Shown piece after piece: positions 32,253 through 43,917 of a stretch of DNA of 64,000 bases. Each line of letters starts with the position of its first letter. Position 1 is the first letter of the stretch. Source of the DNA: Molanna angustata (lineage: Eukaryota; Arthropoda; Insecta; Trichoptera; Molannidae); the NCBI GenBank assembly GCA_963576475.1, contig OY754972.1, positions 7,831,427-7,895,426 on the forward strand, written 5' to 3'. Made by a program: the position numbers and the translations under genes. The notes beneath the pieces were generated by a model, which was given only the letters and a program-made list of their open reading frames with translations, searched no databases and was not told the origin of the DNA.

Positions 32253-33343
32253 TTAATTAAAAGGGGGGGGGGGACTGCTGCCAACGTACCTATTTTTCAA
32301 TTTGATATACCATCATTATTTCTTATCAAATAATTTTGAAAAATAATATTTAAATAGTTTGGGTATTTAAAAAGAAAAATATATCTTTACTTTTTGATAA
32401 TATTATGTAGGTATAAATTCTTGTAGAAAAATAATGGCATACCCCGATTTTCAACGTTTATCTTATATTTTTAATAAAATATAAGGCGAAGTTGAACATA
32501 TTTTATATAACATAATAGCATACCCCGATTTTCAACGTTTATCTTATATTTTTAATAAAATATAAGGCGTTGTTCAACATATTTTATATAAAATAATGGC
32601 ATACCCCGATTTTCAACGTTTATCTTATATTTTTAATAAAATATAAGGTGTAGTTCAACATATTTTATATAAAATAATGGCATACCCCGATTTTCAACGT
32701 TTATCTTATATTTTTAAGAAAATATAAGGCGTAGTTGAACATATTTTATATAACATAATGGCATACCCCAATTTTCAACGTTTATCTTATATTTTTAATA
32801 AAATATAAGGCGTAGTTCAACATATTTTATATAAAATAATGGCATACCCCGATTTTCAACGTTTATCTTATATTTTTAATAAAATATAAGGCGTAGTTCA
32901 ACATATTTTTTTTAAAATTAAGTGCGTGTGTAATATAATGCTTCAGGTTTAGTAAACAAACCTAAAATAATATTTATTTTCTATTCAACGCCATTGCGAA
33001 ATAATTTTTTTTTTGGTTTATTAACTTAACCTGATGCATAAATGCAACAATACATCGTATTTTTCCATATATTTTGATATTCTTTAATTTATAAAAAAAT
33101 ATAATGCTCTTTACTTTATGGTTTTTTATAGAAATTTAAGATAAATGTCAAAAATTGGGGTATGCTTATTATTTTTCTACAAGAATATATACAGAACATA
33201 ATTGAAAAGTTAAGGTATCTTTTTCTTTATAACATCCAAACTAACTAGGTAATTTTTTTTTCAAAATGATTCGTTTGTAGTAATGATGCAAATTCAAATT
33301 GAAAAAGTAGGTATGTTGGCAGCAGTCACCCTCTTAATTAAAA
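32253..33343. mobile_element. Foldback DNA element M2 with 10-bp target duplication
   Basis: The arms match element M1 (GACTGCTGCCAACGTACC left, GGTATGTTGGCAGCAGTCACC region right). TTAATTAAAA occurs directly outside both ends (32253-32262, 33334-33343). A 9-10 bp duplication with long inverted arms is the pattern of Mutator-like elements; no transposase is present. The left arm has grown by tandem repetition. Confidence 0.75.
32431..32912 (+). repeat. Six tandem 81-bp units inside element M2
   Basis: Units start at 32431, 32512, 32593, 32674, 32755 and 32836, each ATAATGGCATACCCCGATTT followed by a TTATATTTTTAATAAAATATAAG inverted block (with small changes) and GTTCAACATATTTTATATAA. Element M1 has a single unit at the same place, so the expansion is specific to M2. 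Confidence 0.95.
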
Positions 33344-34500
33344 AAATTATAAATCTTCAATGTCAGGATATCTTCATACATAATTTCCTTGTTTTTTATT
33401 TCCATTCTGTTTACAATATCTTTCTGCATGTCACACTCAACACACATGTAACTGTCAAAAGATAATATAAAATGAACACTTTCTCAATTTTTTTCAACTT
33501 ATCTACAATGAAATAAATATGACTGTTGTGTATTTAGTTTCACTCTCTTTCGAGAAGTCGTGAAAAACGAATTCAAAATGTCTGCCAATCAAAAATATAC
33601 AAGAATTTCTTTTTTTCAATCGCTGATCCCAACCAAGGAACATCTTACTTTCTCGAATTTGGAATTATTGTTACAAAGTGGATCTTTTGTGATTAAAAAA
33701 AAAACGAAGTATTTTTATTCTTTCTTGCCTCTCGGGATTATGAGCATCGCCATGTGGAGCTTTGAATCAAACGTCAAGACATTGAGTGACATTTTGTGAT
33801 TTTTTCAGATTTCAAAGTAATGGGCTTTCGAGAATTAAGATTTCATCAAAAGCCGATTAAATTTTTGGACAAGAGTCTTAAACAGTCTTAAAAAACACTC
33901 GCTGTTTATTTTGTAAAAAAAGTTTTTGTATTTTTAATATAAAATATTTATCTAGCGACGAAATCTTTTGCCCACATAATATATACGTTCTTTTTAAAAA
34001 CGAGTTGTGGCCAACACTACAACACTGATTACGTGGATATGAAATTATAAATAATAAGTGGACTGTAGCATTATATTGTTTACAAATAAACCAATCTCTC
34101 AACATAACAGATGGCGTTACAAAAATGGTTTCTTCTTTGCTTCATAGATGGCAATACTAATACTGTCTTATTTTCAGGTGATTAGTTACTCATTATTTAA
34201 ATATATAGAATTTTTGATATATATTTGATACCTACATACACAATATGTATGTATGTATATGCATATCCATTTAATATTATATTCTTATTTAACTTAAATT
34301 TATAACAACTGAAGCATTGTCAGTTACATAATTTTAAAGTCCTAAATTATTAATGCAAATCGATACTAGAAACTCAACAAATAGTGATTAAGCGGGGGCG
34401 TAACTTCTCGCTCAGTTTGTTGGGGTTGGCATTCTATTATGTGTCAACAAGTCAACCAAAGAAAGCCTGTAAATCTATCTGTGAATATGAGACAGCCACT
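33344..34500. other. No recognised gene
   Basis: Mostly AT-rich. An 80-codon frame at 33560-33799 (plus) has unusual serine/lysine content but no domain I recognise. GTATGTATGTAT-type runs near 34245. Confidence 0.35.
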
Positions 34501-34668
34501 TACCTGTGACGATTCTCCAATCTTCGCAGGTACAGATCTCGTATCTCCGGTCTCTGGTGGTCTGGTGGAGATGATGGTTCGTCCACTTAGAAAGTCTGAA
34601 CGCACTTCACCATGCGGTCACACAACAATTCCTCCCGAAAATTTTGGTAGTAACGATATGTTATGAAA
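34501..34668 (-). other. GC-richer stretch with perfect splice donor; possible host exon
   Basis: On minus, an open frame (PHGEVRSDFLSG, then ISTRPPETGDTRSVPAKIGESSQ) ends exactly at CAG|GTAAGT (34500-34508). Base composition is near 48 percent GC against about 30 around it. The frame is opened by a stop 38 codons upstream with no clear acceptor, and I cannot name the protein. A plus-strand frame (34439-34666) overlaps it. It could be a host exon on minus; this is inference. Confidence 0.3.
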
Positions 34669-35509
34669 TATTAATTTAAAGGTGTATAGCAAATTATATT
34701 ATTGCCTGATAGCTTCAAGCGGCGTAATTAAACCAAAGCACAAGTAAATTATGGCTATTTAGAAAAGACATAACTTGGTCTAGGACGAAATGTGTCAATA
34801 CACAGTACCGCTGACGTGCGACAACTGGTCAAAAAACTGTAGTCTTGTCCATATCCATGGCTCAAACCATATCCGCCCACCTGTGTTGCTCAGACGTCGA
34901 GAAAGCATAACAAATAAGTGACTATCCAATTCACAGATGGCAGACCGGTCCTACAGTTGACCTGTTAGAAATAGATAATTCCAAAACAAATTACGCAATA
35001 ATTTTTGTAAATGAGTATATTGCTCAACCAAATAGAAACATTGAATTGATTATCTTTTGTATATTTAAAACTATGGAAGTCTGTTACAAAACTACTCGAA
35101 AAAGTCCATTGCACGAAGTAGTTGTAGATTAAATAAATATGTGATGGAATAATTCAATATTGTTTTATTCCACGTAATGTGAAAAAAGCGTACCCTGTTC
35201 AAAATGGGACAAAAGCGCTATGGGTAAGGAATGTGAATAAAAATTATTTAAATTGAAATGGATAGAGTTTAATGGATATAGTTATTCAACTATTTTCACA
35301 TTTTCTTATTTATTTTAACTGTCCATGAAATATTTGATGCATGTAGACAAGTAAGTTATATCCACAAAATTTTTATTTTATAGTTATAGTGCCGTTTTCG
35401 TGATAATCTCACCTCAAGGGCGCTGATTATAGTCAACTAATAAACAAGATATTAAAACATTTATAATACATTATATGTACCTATACATAGTTGTGTTCAT
35501 TGAAATGAA
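34669..35509. other. No recognised gene
   Basis: No supported features; slightly mixed composition around 34800-34960. Confidence 0.4.
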
Positions 35510-36236
35510 TGCAAATAAAACTTTTCAAAATCTAATAGGATTTAAACAAGTATAAGATATACAAATTTGCAAAAAATTAAAAGAATCGAATGAGTACCTA
35601 CTTTAGTCTATAACCGATAAAGTAGAATACCCCGTACATATCATATTAGGACACAACACAGACAAATATACATTGTGATGAAACTCTCAGAATACAATCT
35701 CAGCATTGTATCGCACGTGCCGTATTTACAATAGTCACAGCATTTCCAACATAGCTGATATCTTCTGCAACACAAGAGAGGTATTTCAAAAAAGTATGCT
35801 ATTGATTATGAGTAGAAAAGAGAATTTCTATTGATGTGTTGTTTATAAGGTCATGTTTCATTGGTTTTTATTGTTATATGCACAACTTCATTACTTTTTA
35901 TTGTTGTATATATGCTTGTTCATGTTAACTTTGTATCGGTTTTGTAAAATTATGTTTTTATTTAATGTTTTTTTTTACTGTTTTTATCTCGGATGCTTTA
36001 ATGTTTGTGTGAAATATTGATGAACTTTGCATGTCGTGTTCAATTTTAATTTAATATTGACATTATATAATTTTTTTAAGATTTACTTTCTTGTGTGCGA
36101 TTGTCAATGACTGTAAGTGTCCCAAATAGAATAAAATAAAATACAATGATACTTGTTGATAATCCGCAGTAAAAAATACAATTAAAAAATGCGAATTCAT
36201 AACTCCCCAGTATATTACTTTGATGGTAGTGGGGAG
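35510..36236 (-). repeat. Dispersed repeat B, inverted copy, interrupted
   Basis: 35510-35716 and 36113-36236 match repeat B in inverse order (GAGATTGTATTCTGAGAGTTTC, then ACTCCCCACTACC...GGGGAGTTATGA on minus). The 400 bp between them are foreign and show no recognisable element. Confidence 0.6.
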
Positions 36237-37202
36237 TAAAAATTCGTTTCGTCAGAGACAAGTCAAAAACACCGTAGAGGCGACTTACAAATTCAACAAT
36301 ATGCAATTTATAGCTCAGTACATAAACATCTCAGGTTTGTGTGTGGGTGTAAACATGGCTGTTCCCATTCCAATATTTTGGTTATTGTTTCAAGAACCAC
36401 TTGGGTAAGATATGGATGTTTATTTATATTATATCAAAAACACGATGTTAATTAATTCTGTTTTGTTAAAATTAAATTTTCATGTTTTCATTCGAACCGT
36501 TGGGGAAATGAAATTGTTTTGGAAAATAATAAATAGATCTCAGTAAATTTTGGAAATTCGTTGCGAAACGAGGAAAGTGCAAATGATTTTGACCACAGTT
36601 TCGGAAATAATTTTATACGATTTCTTTGGAACAAATTTGTAGTATCTTCGATTTACTAAACGTACCTTAAACCTTTTAACGATTTCTATAAAGATAGATA
36701 CAAAAGAGAAAGGCAATCGTGGTTTCACTGGATTCATGAATCCAGGCCCACAAGCACAGGCGACCAGAGTACCAGCCAGAACAGGCGAGCCACATGGGCT
36801 TGCGACCATGTATCCGGGATTAAGGGGGCCCCTTTATGACTCAAGTCACGATAATAGTTATAATAGTTTTGATAATCCGTCATTTCATTTGAAATTCTTC
36901 ATTAGTAGGTACTTACCAACATTATGACATTGATGTGTAGTAAACAGATGACAGCTGTGTAGTGTGCCATCTACCAGCGCACTCTAGATTTGCTGTTTTT
37001 CTGTTCGATCGTACAGTTATGTAGGGGTATAATTTCCAATATGGCCGACGTATAAGTCGAATGATTTCGCATCTATACTGTAATTTTTACATTTTTTTAA
37101 ATTTATTTATTTGACAACAAACAGGTACAAATACTTAATATATAGTAATTTGAAAACGTAACCTTATGTAAAATACTGTAGTGCCCCTATTACTTGATGC
37201 CT
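36237..37202. other. Unassigned; two GC-richer stretches that may be exons
   Basis: At 36356-36404 (plus) a frame MAVPIPIFWLLFQEPLG runs into GGTAAGA, a donor-like site. At 36736-36912 (plus) a frame rich in Pro, Gly, Asn and Ser (GPQAQATRVPARTGEPHG, then YDSSHDNSYNSFDNPSFH) looks protein-like. The minus strand is also open (36809-36540) and has a TTTAAG|GTACGT site. Joining the pieces in a consistent phase was not possible by eye, so no gene is called. Confidence 0.25.
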
Positions 37203-37465
37203 TATCCAACTGTCGTTTTGTTCAAGAGAACTTTGTTCTCTTAACATATGGACAAAGTATTAACACAAGATACGCGAGATTTGTATGCAGGGTCTATATT
37301 TTGATGTCAAAAAATACCAACTAAGAGTCTTCGCAGCATATATGTTCTATTTACTCAGAATTCGGAGTAGAACATTTAGTGTGTTTGTGTGTCTGTGTGT
37401 CCGACCCCCCCATATAACTTTTGATCCGCTCAATTCATAGTGCCCAAAATTTTAAGTTCGAAAGT
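37203..37465 (+). mobile_element. Hel copy 6, 5' part only
   Basis: TCCAACTGTCGTTTTG, the AGAGAAC/GTTCTCT hairpin, TTCGCAGCATATATGTTC and the C-tract at about 37405, then loss of similarity near 37465. The 3' end is absent. Confidence 0.7.
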
Positions 37466-37674
37466 CAGTTCAATATCAAATATTGAACTGACTAACTTTT
37501 ACAATAATCATATTTGGGGGTAGATGTTAAAATTATATTTTTTTTGCTTACGCACACATAATCCAATCCTTCTGATAAATAATCCTTTTACATAATCAAT
37601 AACCATAGACCCCCCAATGATGATTAAATTGGTTCATTTTAATAATTATTAATCCCTGAAATCAAATCCCTGAC

Positions 37675-38510
37675 AAAGTGGTGATTGCTGAATGTGCGGA
37701 TGAGTTACAGTATTTAGTGAATAAAGTGTATGAAGGATGCCTGCAAAATGGACTGAGAATGAATGTTAGTAAATCTAAGATATTGGTATTTGAAAAGACT
37801 GAAAGTATAACTGCATGTATGATAAAAGTAGAGAACGAATGGCTAGAACAAGTTGAGGAATATTTATATTTGGGGAGTATGTTTGAACGGAATGGAAGAC
37901 CCGATAAAGATATTGATAGAAGAGTTATGGCAGGGAATAGAATAAACGGAGCACTTAGACCAGTAATGTCCGACCCAAGCATCTCAAAGGAAGCCAAAAT
38001 TGCAGTACACAATGCAATTGTGGTGCCTACTTTGACGTATGCAAGTGAAACATGGACCTGGCAAAGAACACATGAAAGTAGAATAAATGCTGTAGAAATG
38101 AGATCACTAAGAAGAGTATGTAATAGAACGATATATGATAGAATAAAAAATGAGGACATAAGGAGAGAATGCAAGTTAAAGAAGGATATTATATGTAAAA
38201 TGAAAGTGAATGCTTTAAGGTGGTTTGGACATATAGAAAGAATAAACGATGAACGACTGACCAAAAAAATATACATGGGTGCAAGAGATGGAGTGAATAG
38301 CAGAGGTCGCCCCAGAAAGGGATTCCATGACCATGTGAATGATATTTTGAAAGAAGGAAACATAAAAAGTTTGAACAATCGACGAGCATGTATGAGACGA
38401 TGCATGGATGTAAAGGAAGCCAGAAATGTGTGCAAAAATAGAGAAGTATGGCGCTCGATTCTCTCTGCTTACCCCGTAAGGAACATGGCGTGATGGTATG
38501 TATGTATGTA
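37675..38510 (+). pseudogene. LINE RT C-terminal part (5'-truncated)
   Basis: Uninterrupted frame from about 37678 to the stop at 38491. It begins immediately after where the catalytic motif should be (the family continues 'ADD..LVAECADELQYLV'; here only VIAECADELQYLVNKVYEGC remains) and runs through GLRMNVSKSKILVFEK, QVEEYLYLGSMF, the PTLTYASETWTW block, MRSLRRVC, LRWFGHIERINDERLTKKIY, GRPRKGF and LSAYPVRNMA. This is the post-RT region of an arthropod non-LTR retrotransposon. A GGTATGTATGTATGTA tail follows the stop. The product lacks endonuclease and RT core, so it is a dead-on-arrival copy. The clade is uncertain. Confidence 0.8.
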
Positions 38511-38689
38511 AATCATATTTTACCATCTAATAGACATTCACAATATAATGGTATTTCCCAGATGTTATTTGAAATTAAAAATTCGACAATCATGTGACCG
38601 TAATCGAAATATCATAGTACTTATTATTATTATCCAATTTAATACTTGACATTAATTTCTGAACACGTCGATTCATGTTTGACTATCCG

Positions 38690-39655
38690 ACATTATGCTC
38701 AGCAGGCTAAGTCTGTAAGGAGATCTCGACCGATAAATGTCGAGATTAACTGTCAAAATATCGACTAGTCGATATTTTGACAGTTTTGGTAGTCACTAAG
38801 CAGATAACGCGTCGAATCGTTCTCGCCCACTTATTTGACGGCGAGATTGGGTCGACATCGAGTCGAGAGACAAGGATCTAACGCCGCCATGTTGAATTAA
38901 ATGTCATTTTTTACGCGAACAATGCCGGATTTCATATTTATTTTGAGAATAATTATATAAACGGGTTAAACGACGCCGTTTAAGAGATTCTTCAAACCCT
39001 TTAAATATTCCGCGTAATTCATTTATTGCTAATTACCGCGTAACTAAAGTTTTATATGGTTATATATTTATTGGAAATATGCGTCCGTACTTAGATTATA
39101 ACATAATAATTCTATGCGTCCGTAAATGTTTTCCGTAGGTATATTTTTGATTTTGAGAAAGTATTCTTGTAAGCTATTTTATCACATATGTACTTTTACA
39201 CTTAACAAAAGAAAATTCGGCGTAGTTTTTAGAAAAAAAATAACACGCTGCTGTCATCACACTTGATAAATTGATCGAAATATAATTAAAAATAATTTTT
39301 AAAATTACTCTCAAAACATTCAATAAATACAAAAGAAGTTAATTTAATCGTATTATAACTTGCTTTCGTGCTTAAAAATATGACCATATTATATTTATTT
39401 AACAAATTTATGTAAACAAATTTGACATTTATTCAAATCATGGGGAAAATATTGTGTATTGCCATAAATGATAATTCAAAAATGTACCGCAAGCCAGCCT
39501 AACGGCGACAAATACTAATAAGTGCATTTACGAACTTGACAGCGCTTAGTGACTACGAATAATTGTCGTCACGGGCGTAAACATGGCGAGAAGAGCGGCG
39601 ATTCGTTGTCGGATCTCGACTTTTTTTACTGACTTGGCCTGCAGGATACACAACG
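38690..39655. mobile_element. Inverted-repeat DNA element (~960 bp), non-coding
   Basis: The left end (CAGCAGGCTAAGTCTGTAAG, ATCTCGACCGA) is the imperfect inverse of the right end (TCTCGACTTTTTTTACTGAC, TTGGCCTGCAG). A second inverted pair is AGTCACTAAGCAG with CGTTCTCGCCCAC on the left and GCGAGAAGAG with GCGCTTAGTGACTACG on the right. The arms are about 150 bp. No transposase frame and no clear target duplication were seen. Confidence 0.55.
38748..38785. repeat. Perfect 38-bp palindrome
   Basis: AACTGTCAAAATATCGACT is followed directly by its exact reverse complement, centred at 38766/38767 on CTAG. It lies inside the left arm of the inverted-repeat element. Confidence 0.95.
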
Positions 39656-39828
39656 ACGATAGAATACAAGGCTAGAACGCTCGGGTTGGGACTGCTCACG
39701 TATAGTTTCAAATTGTAAACCTATTGTTTTTCTAGAAACTGTCCATAATTATAATGCTTTTACTGCCTATAATTTACACTAAAAAACGCTAAAACTTTCG
39801 CGGAATCTATTCAGCAATAGTGCCGGAA

Positions 39829-39842
39829 GGGGGGGGGGGGGG
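39829..39842 (+). repeat. Poly-G tract
   Basis: Fourteen consecutive G residues in an otherwise AT-rich context. Shorter G or C runs occur inside Hel and foldback copies. Confidence 0.9.
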
Positions 39843-39931
39843 ACTAACCTAAAATAACCTAACCTTGTTTGCTTTACAAGTATTTATAACGAGTAACGTT
39901 CTCACATCTTAAATCTATAGGTACAGTGTCA

Positions 39932-40166
<235 letters not shown>

Positions 40167-40195
40167 CATATTTCACCCGTGAAAACATCAAATAT

Positions 40196-40503
<308 letters not shown>

Positions 40504-40704
40504 GCAATACTTGTTGCGTCACCTATGTGAAATTCGTATAGGGTTGTTGCGTCCACCAACTTTTCGCGTCCGGTATACGGACGCAAGATAATTTTCACGC
40601 CAAAAACTACCATTCTGTTGCTTATACCATAGAGAATCAACTGGCAAAAATTTACATGGAAGCAAAAAAAATATCAAAATATCTTGAAATGAATATTATT
40701 AGTT

Positions 40705-40908
40705 CAACCATTGGCCGCACGGAGATTTATTCAGTGTATATTTTGAAGGTGTATATTTTTACTAAGCCACCGATCGTTTTGCATCCGCGGCAAAATATTA
40801 CATGTTGACCTTGGCCGCACGGAGATTTGTTCGGAGTATATTTTGAAGGTGATTTATATATATGGCTCCGATCGTCTTGCGTCCGCGCTCAATACTCTTC
40901 AACCATGT
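40705..40908 (+). repeat. Tandem duplication, ~101-bp unit
   Basis: TTGGCCGCACGGAGATTT occurs at about 40712 and 40813, each followed by GTATATTTTGAAGGTG and CCGATCGT.TTGC.TCCGCG. The units differ at several sites. Confidence 0.85.
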
Positions 40909-40969
40909 CTCTGTGACCTTCGCGATAAAATGAATACAATTCAACGCATTTTAAATATTGCCTTGAAAA

Positions 40970-41215
40970 ATCGCGTACCTACTTACTTTTATTTTTACGA
41001 CTTCATACAACTGTCGATATATGTATTGATACCTACTCTCTCTCGTGCGCGTACCTACTTACTTTCAGTTTTACAAAGTTCATACTAGGTATATGTTGAT
41101 TTGATTATTGTTACTTTCTCATGCGCGTACCTACTTACTTTTATTTTTACATAGTTCATAAAACTATCAATTTGTTTATTGTTACTCTGATGCGCGTACC
41201 TACTTACTTACTATT
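40970..41215 (+). repeat. Minisatellite, four units of about 76 bp
   Basis: GCGCGTACCTACTTACTTTT or a variant starts at 40972, 41048, 41124 and 41193, with TTTTTACA.AGTTCATA and a variable middle in between. Confidence 0.85.
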
Positions 41216-41218
41216 GCA

Positions 41219-41533
41219 ATGTTAATATTTTTTATAGAAAATTTCCATATATCTCAGAAACCATAAAAGCTAGAACACTGAAAATTGGAATAAACATAGA
41301 CATATACAAAATCTAAAATGAGTTTTTTCAAAAAAATTCCAGGGTTTCTCAAACATTTTTTGTAAAGAAAAATATTTTTTTATGATAAATTTATGAGTTT
41401 AACTGCCTATGTTTAATGTTTAACTGCTTGATTCTCGAGCAATATGCAAAAAGGACAAGTAAGTAAACAATATGTTTCCATTTTTTTGAATATCGAAAAA
41501 AACCGAAAAACCCCAACTAGATAATTTAATTTT
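41219..41533 (+). mobile_element. Hel internal fragment interrupted by the next Hel copy
   Basis: Carries the TCTCAGAAACCATAAAAGCT block, TTCCAGGGTTTCTCAAACAT and CCCCAACTAGATAATTTAA, in Hel order, with a ~70 bp foreign insert near 41415-41490. The next copy begins at its end, at TTT|TCCAAC. Confidence 0.7.
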
Positions 41534-42744
41534 CCAACTGTCGATTCGTTTATGAGAATTCAATTCTCTGAATGAATCGTCCTTATTAAGCCAATATGCG
41601 TGTACGAAAGAACATTTTTTATGGCGTAGTGGACTTTTTGCATGCTAATAACATCAACTAGAGGCCTCGCAGCATATATGTTCCATTACATGGATTTACT
41701 CAGAATACGGAGTAGAACATTTTATGTGAGTTTTGTGTGTCTGTGTGTCCGTCCCCTCTTATAACTTTTGATCCGCTCAATTTACAGAGCCCAAAATTTC
41801 AGAATATATAAAAAGTTATAGGCCTACAAAACTTTTATACTTAGAATTTTGAATTTTTGTTTCAGTCAGGGGTTATAAACTTTTGAAATTTTGGTATATT
41901 TTTCCATATATCTCAGAAACCATAAAAGCTAGAACGCTGAAAATTGGTATAAATATAGACAAACACAAAATATCAAATGAGTATTTAAAAAAAAATCCAG
42001 GGTTTCTCAAACATTTTTTAATAAGAAAAATATTATTTTATGAAAAATTTATGAGTTTAACTGCCTATATTTCCAAATTTTTTTAAAAACATTGAAAAAA
42101 CCGAAACACCCCAACTAGATAATTTTATTTTCTATAAAAAATATAACCATTGTATTAGCACATCTCAAATTCTTTTTAACAATTTTTATAAAAATTGAAT
42201 TTAGTGACGACATTCCTTCATAGAATTTGTATGGCAGTCGCCTACACACAATATCTAAGAAGACTTAATTGTTTGATACTAATCTCCAAACATATGTACA
42301 TACATACCATCATGCTGTTATCATATTCTGGGTAGGATCAAAGGACTGACATCCATACTATCCTATCTTGACATACATACATAATTTAACTGTCACAATC
42401 CTTTTCCCATCCTTTTTTTTCTCTTCCCTTCCTTTCCCGTCACAGGCAAACATACATCTTAGTTATATTTAAATTAATGATGTTTAAAATGTTTCATATT
42501 TAATATCTGTGGACATATGTAATTGGTCTGTTTATTTTTATTTTATAGTTTATTATACTATTTTAGTATTTTAAGACTGTATTTGTCCCTAAATAAATAA
42601 ATAAATAAATGTGTTGTATAGAAAACCAAATATCTTTAAATATTAAACAATTTATATTTATGGGTTTATAGTTTGATACTTATTCTTCAACTATACATAC
42701 TATCGCTATCGACAGTTGGATCTCATGTGTTACATGCAACTAAT
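41534..42744 (+). mobile_element. Hel copy 7, full length, with LINE 3' UTR inserted
   Basis: 5' TCCAACTGTCGATTCG with the GAGAATT/AATTCTC-type hairpin; 3' ATCGACAGTTGGATCTCATG, the hairpin and CTAAT (mutated CTAG). Removing the 227-bp insert at 42388-42614 gives about 985 bp. Confidence 0.8.
42388..42614 (+). mobile_element. Solo 3' UTR of the Jockey-like LINE
   Basis: TCCTTTTCCCATCC, CCGTCACAGGCAAACATACA, GTATTTTAAGACTGTATTTG and a terminal AAATA repeat match the inverse of 8200-8410. It is a severely 5'-truncated copy of the same LINE family. Confidence 0.8.
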
Positions 42745-43214
42745 TTTAAAAATCTGTTGGTTAAAAAATCATCTTATTTTATAATAGACGAGTTTTCAAT
42801 CGAATGTTGATATTCATTTTCGTTCAGTGTTTGAGTTCCTAAGTTGTTCAAGGTTTCAATCGAATGTTCATAATATAAAATAGTCGAGGTTTCAATCGTA
42901 TGTTAATATTGGTTTTCGTTCAGTGTTTTATTTTCTAAATATGTATGTATATCTGTTGATTAAAAAATTAACTTAACATATTGATATTAATTATCTTTCA
43001 GTGTTACAGTTATTTAATAAATAAATTGTCGTCTATCATTATTTAGAATATGATATTGAATAGTACACAACATTCATTTCGAAATGATTGTTGAATACCT
43101 ACTATTATTGTTTAATTATTATATTTTTAGTACCTTATGTAAATAAATAAAAAAATAACAAACTCATTCATTTAATTGTTAATCATTGGTATCATACTGT
43201 ACACTATCATGGAT
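42745..43214. repeat. AT-rich, with a loose ~75-100 bp repeat
   Basis: TTTCAATCGAATGTTGATAT / TTTTCGTTCAGTGTTT recurs three times at 42796-42935 and once more at 43868-43905, on both sides of other elements. Its nature is unknown. Confidence 0.55.
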
Positions 43215-43300
43215 CGATCCTCACTGCGTTCCACACAATGTGGGGTAACCATCGGCAGGTGAACGGGTGTGCATTATCCTATAAAAAAGCATGCCATGCG
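43215..43300 (-). repeat. Fragment of dispersed repeat C
   Basis: CAATGTGGGGTAACCATCGG, CAGGTGAACGGGTGTGCAT match the inverse of the CACACCTGTCGCTGGT..AACCC part of the 0.5-0.9 kb array. Confidence 0.55.
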
Positions 43301-43329
43301 CATTTTTGTCGACACACCGGCATCTTTAT

Positions 43330-43522
43330 TAATATATTTTTTTTTTAAATATAAAAAATGAATATGTCCTTGTTAAACAAGTACATATACATCTTCCTAC
43401 GTTCCCTAAAAAAATCAAATAAATGCATGTGCTATAGGTAAACGAAATCGGTCGAGACAGGATTCGAACTCGCGACCACTGGATTACCAGCCCAGCGCGC
43501 TAGCCGCTCTGCCATCGACCCA
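43330..43522 (-). mobile_element. tRNA-Thr-derived SINE, copy 2 (best preserved)
   Basis: On minus the head folds as a full tRNA: acceptor GGTCGAT/CTCGACC, A box TGGCAGAGCGGCTAG, anticodon arm CTGGG-CTGGTAA-TCCAG (anticodon GGT, threonine), B box GGTCGCGAGTTCGAATCC. The tRNA is not followed by a terminator but by the same unique body and A-rich tail as 5560-5743, so it is a SINE and not a tRNA gene. Confidence 0.85.
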
Positions 43523-43599
43523 TCCATCCATTAAATTAATATAAATGATATGAGAATATTTTAAAGCTTGGTGACTGTTTATTTTCGATGCCTATAATA

Positions 43600-43849
43600 T
43601 ATTTTATTAATCTCCAAACATACATACAAACCATCATGCTGTTTTCATATTCCGGGTCGGAGAAAAGGACTGACTTCCATACTGTCCTATCTAACATACA
43701 TACATACCTACATGTGTTGTATAGAAAACAAAATATCTTAAAATATTCAGTAATTTCGATTAATGATTTTATAGTTTGGTACTTCTTATTTTTCAACTAT
43801 ACATACTATCGCTATCGACAATTGGATCTCATGTGTTACATGTAACTAG
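43600..43849 (+). mobile_element. Hel copy 8, 3' part
   Basis: CTCCAAACATACATAC, CCATCATGCTGTTTTCATAT, TATCGACAATTGGATC, hairpin and CTAG followed by T. Confidence 0.75.
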
Positions 43850-43917
43850 TTTTATAATAGTCAAGATTTCAATCGAATATTGATTTTCGTTCAGTGTTTT
43901 AGTTCTTTAATATTGAT

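Noticed and set aside
36736..36760. NPGP, a possible 2A-like skipping motif (GFMNPGP)
   Set aside because: The upstream D-x-E-x residues required in 2A peptides are missing and there is no long frame around it.
37662..38435. 257-codon minus frame opposite the LINE
   Set aside because: Antisense shadow of the LINE frame at 37678-38493, which has clear RT-family motifs.
43440..43522. tRNA-Thr gene
   Set aside because: The cloverleaf is followed by a SINE body and A-rich tail, and a second copy with the same body exists; no Pol III terminator follows the tRNA.
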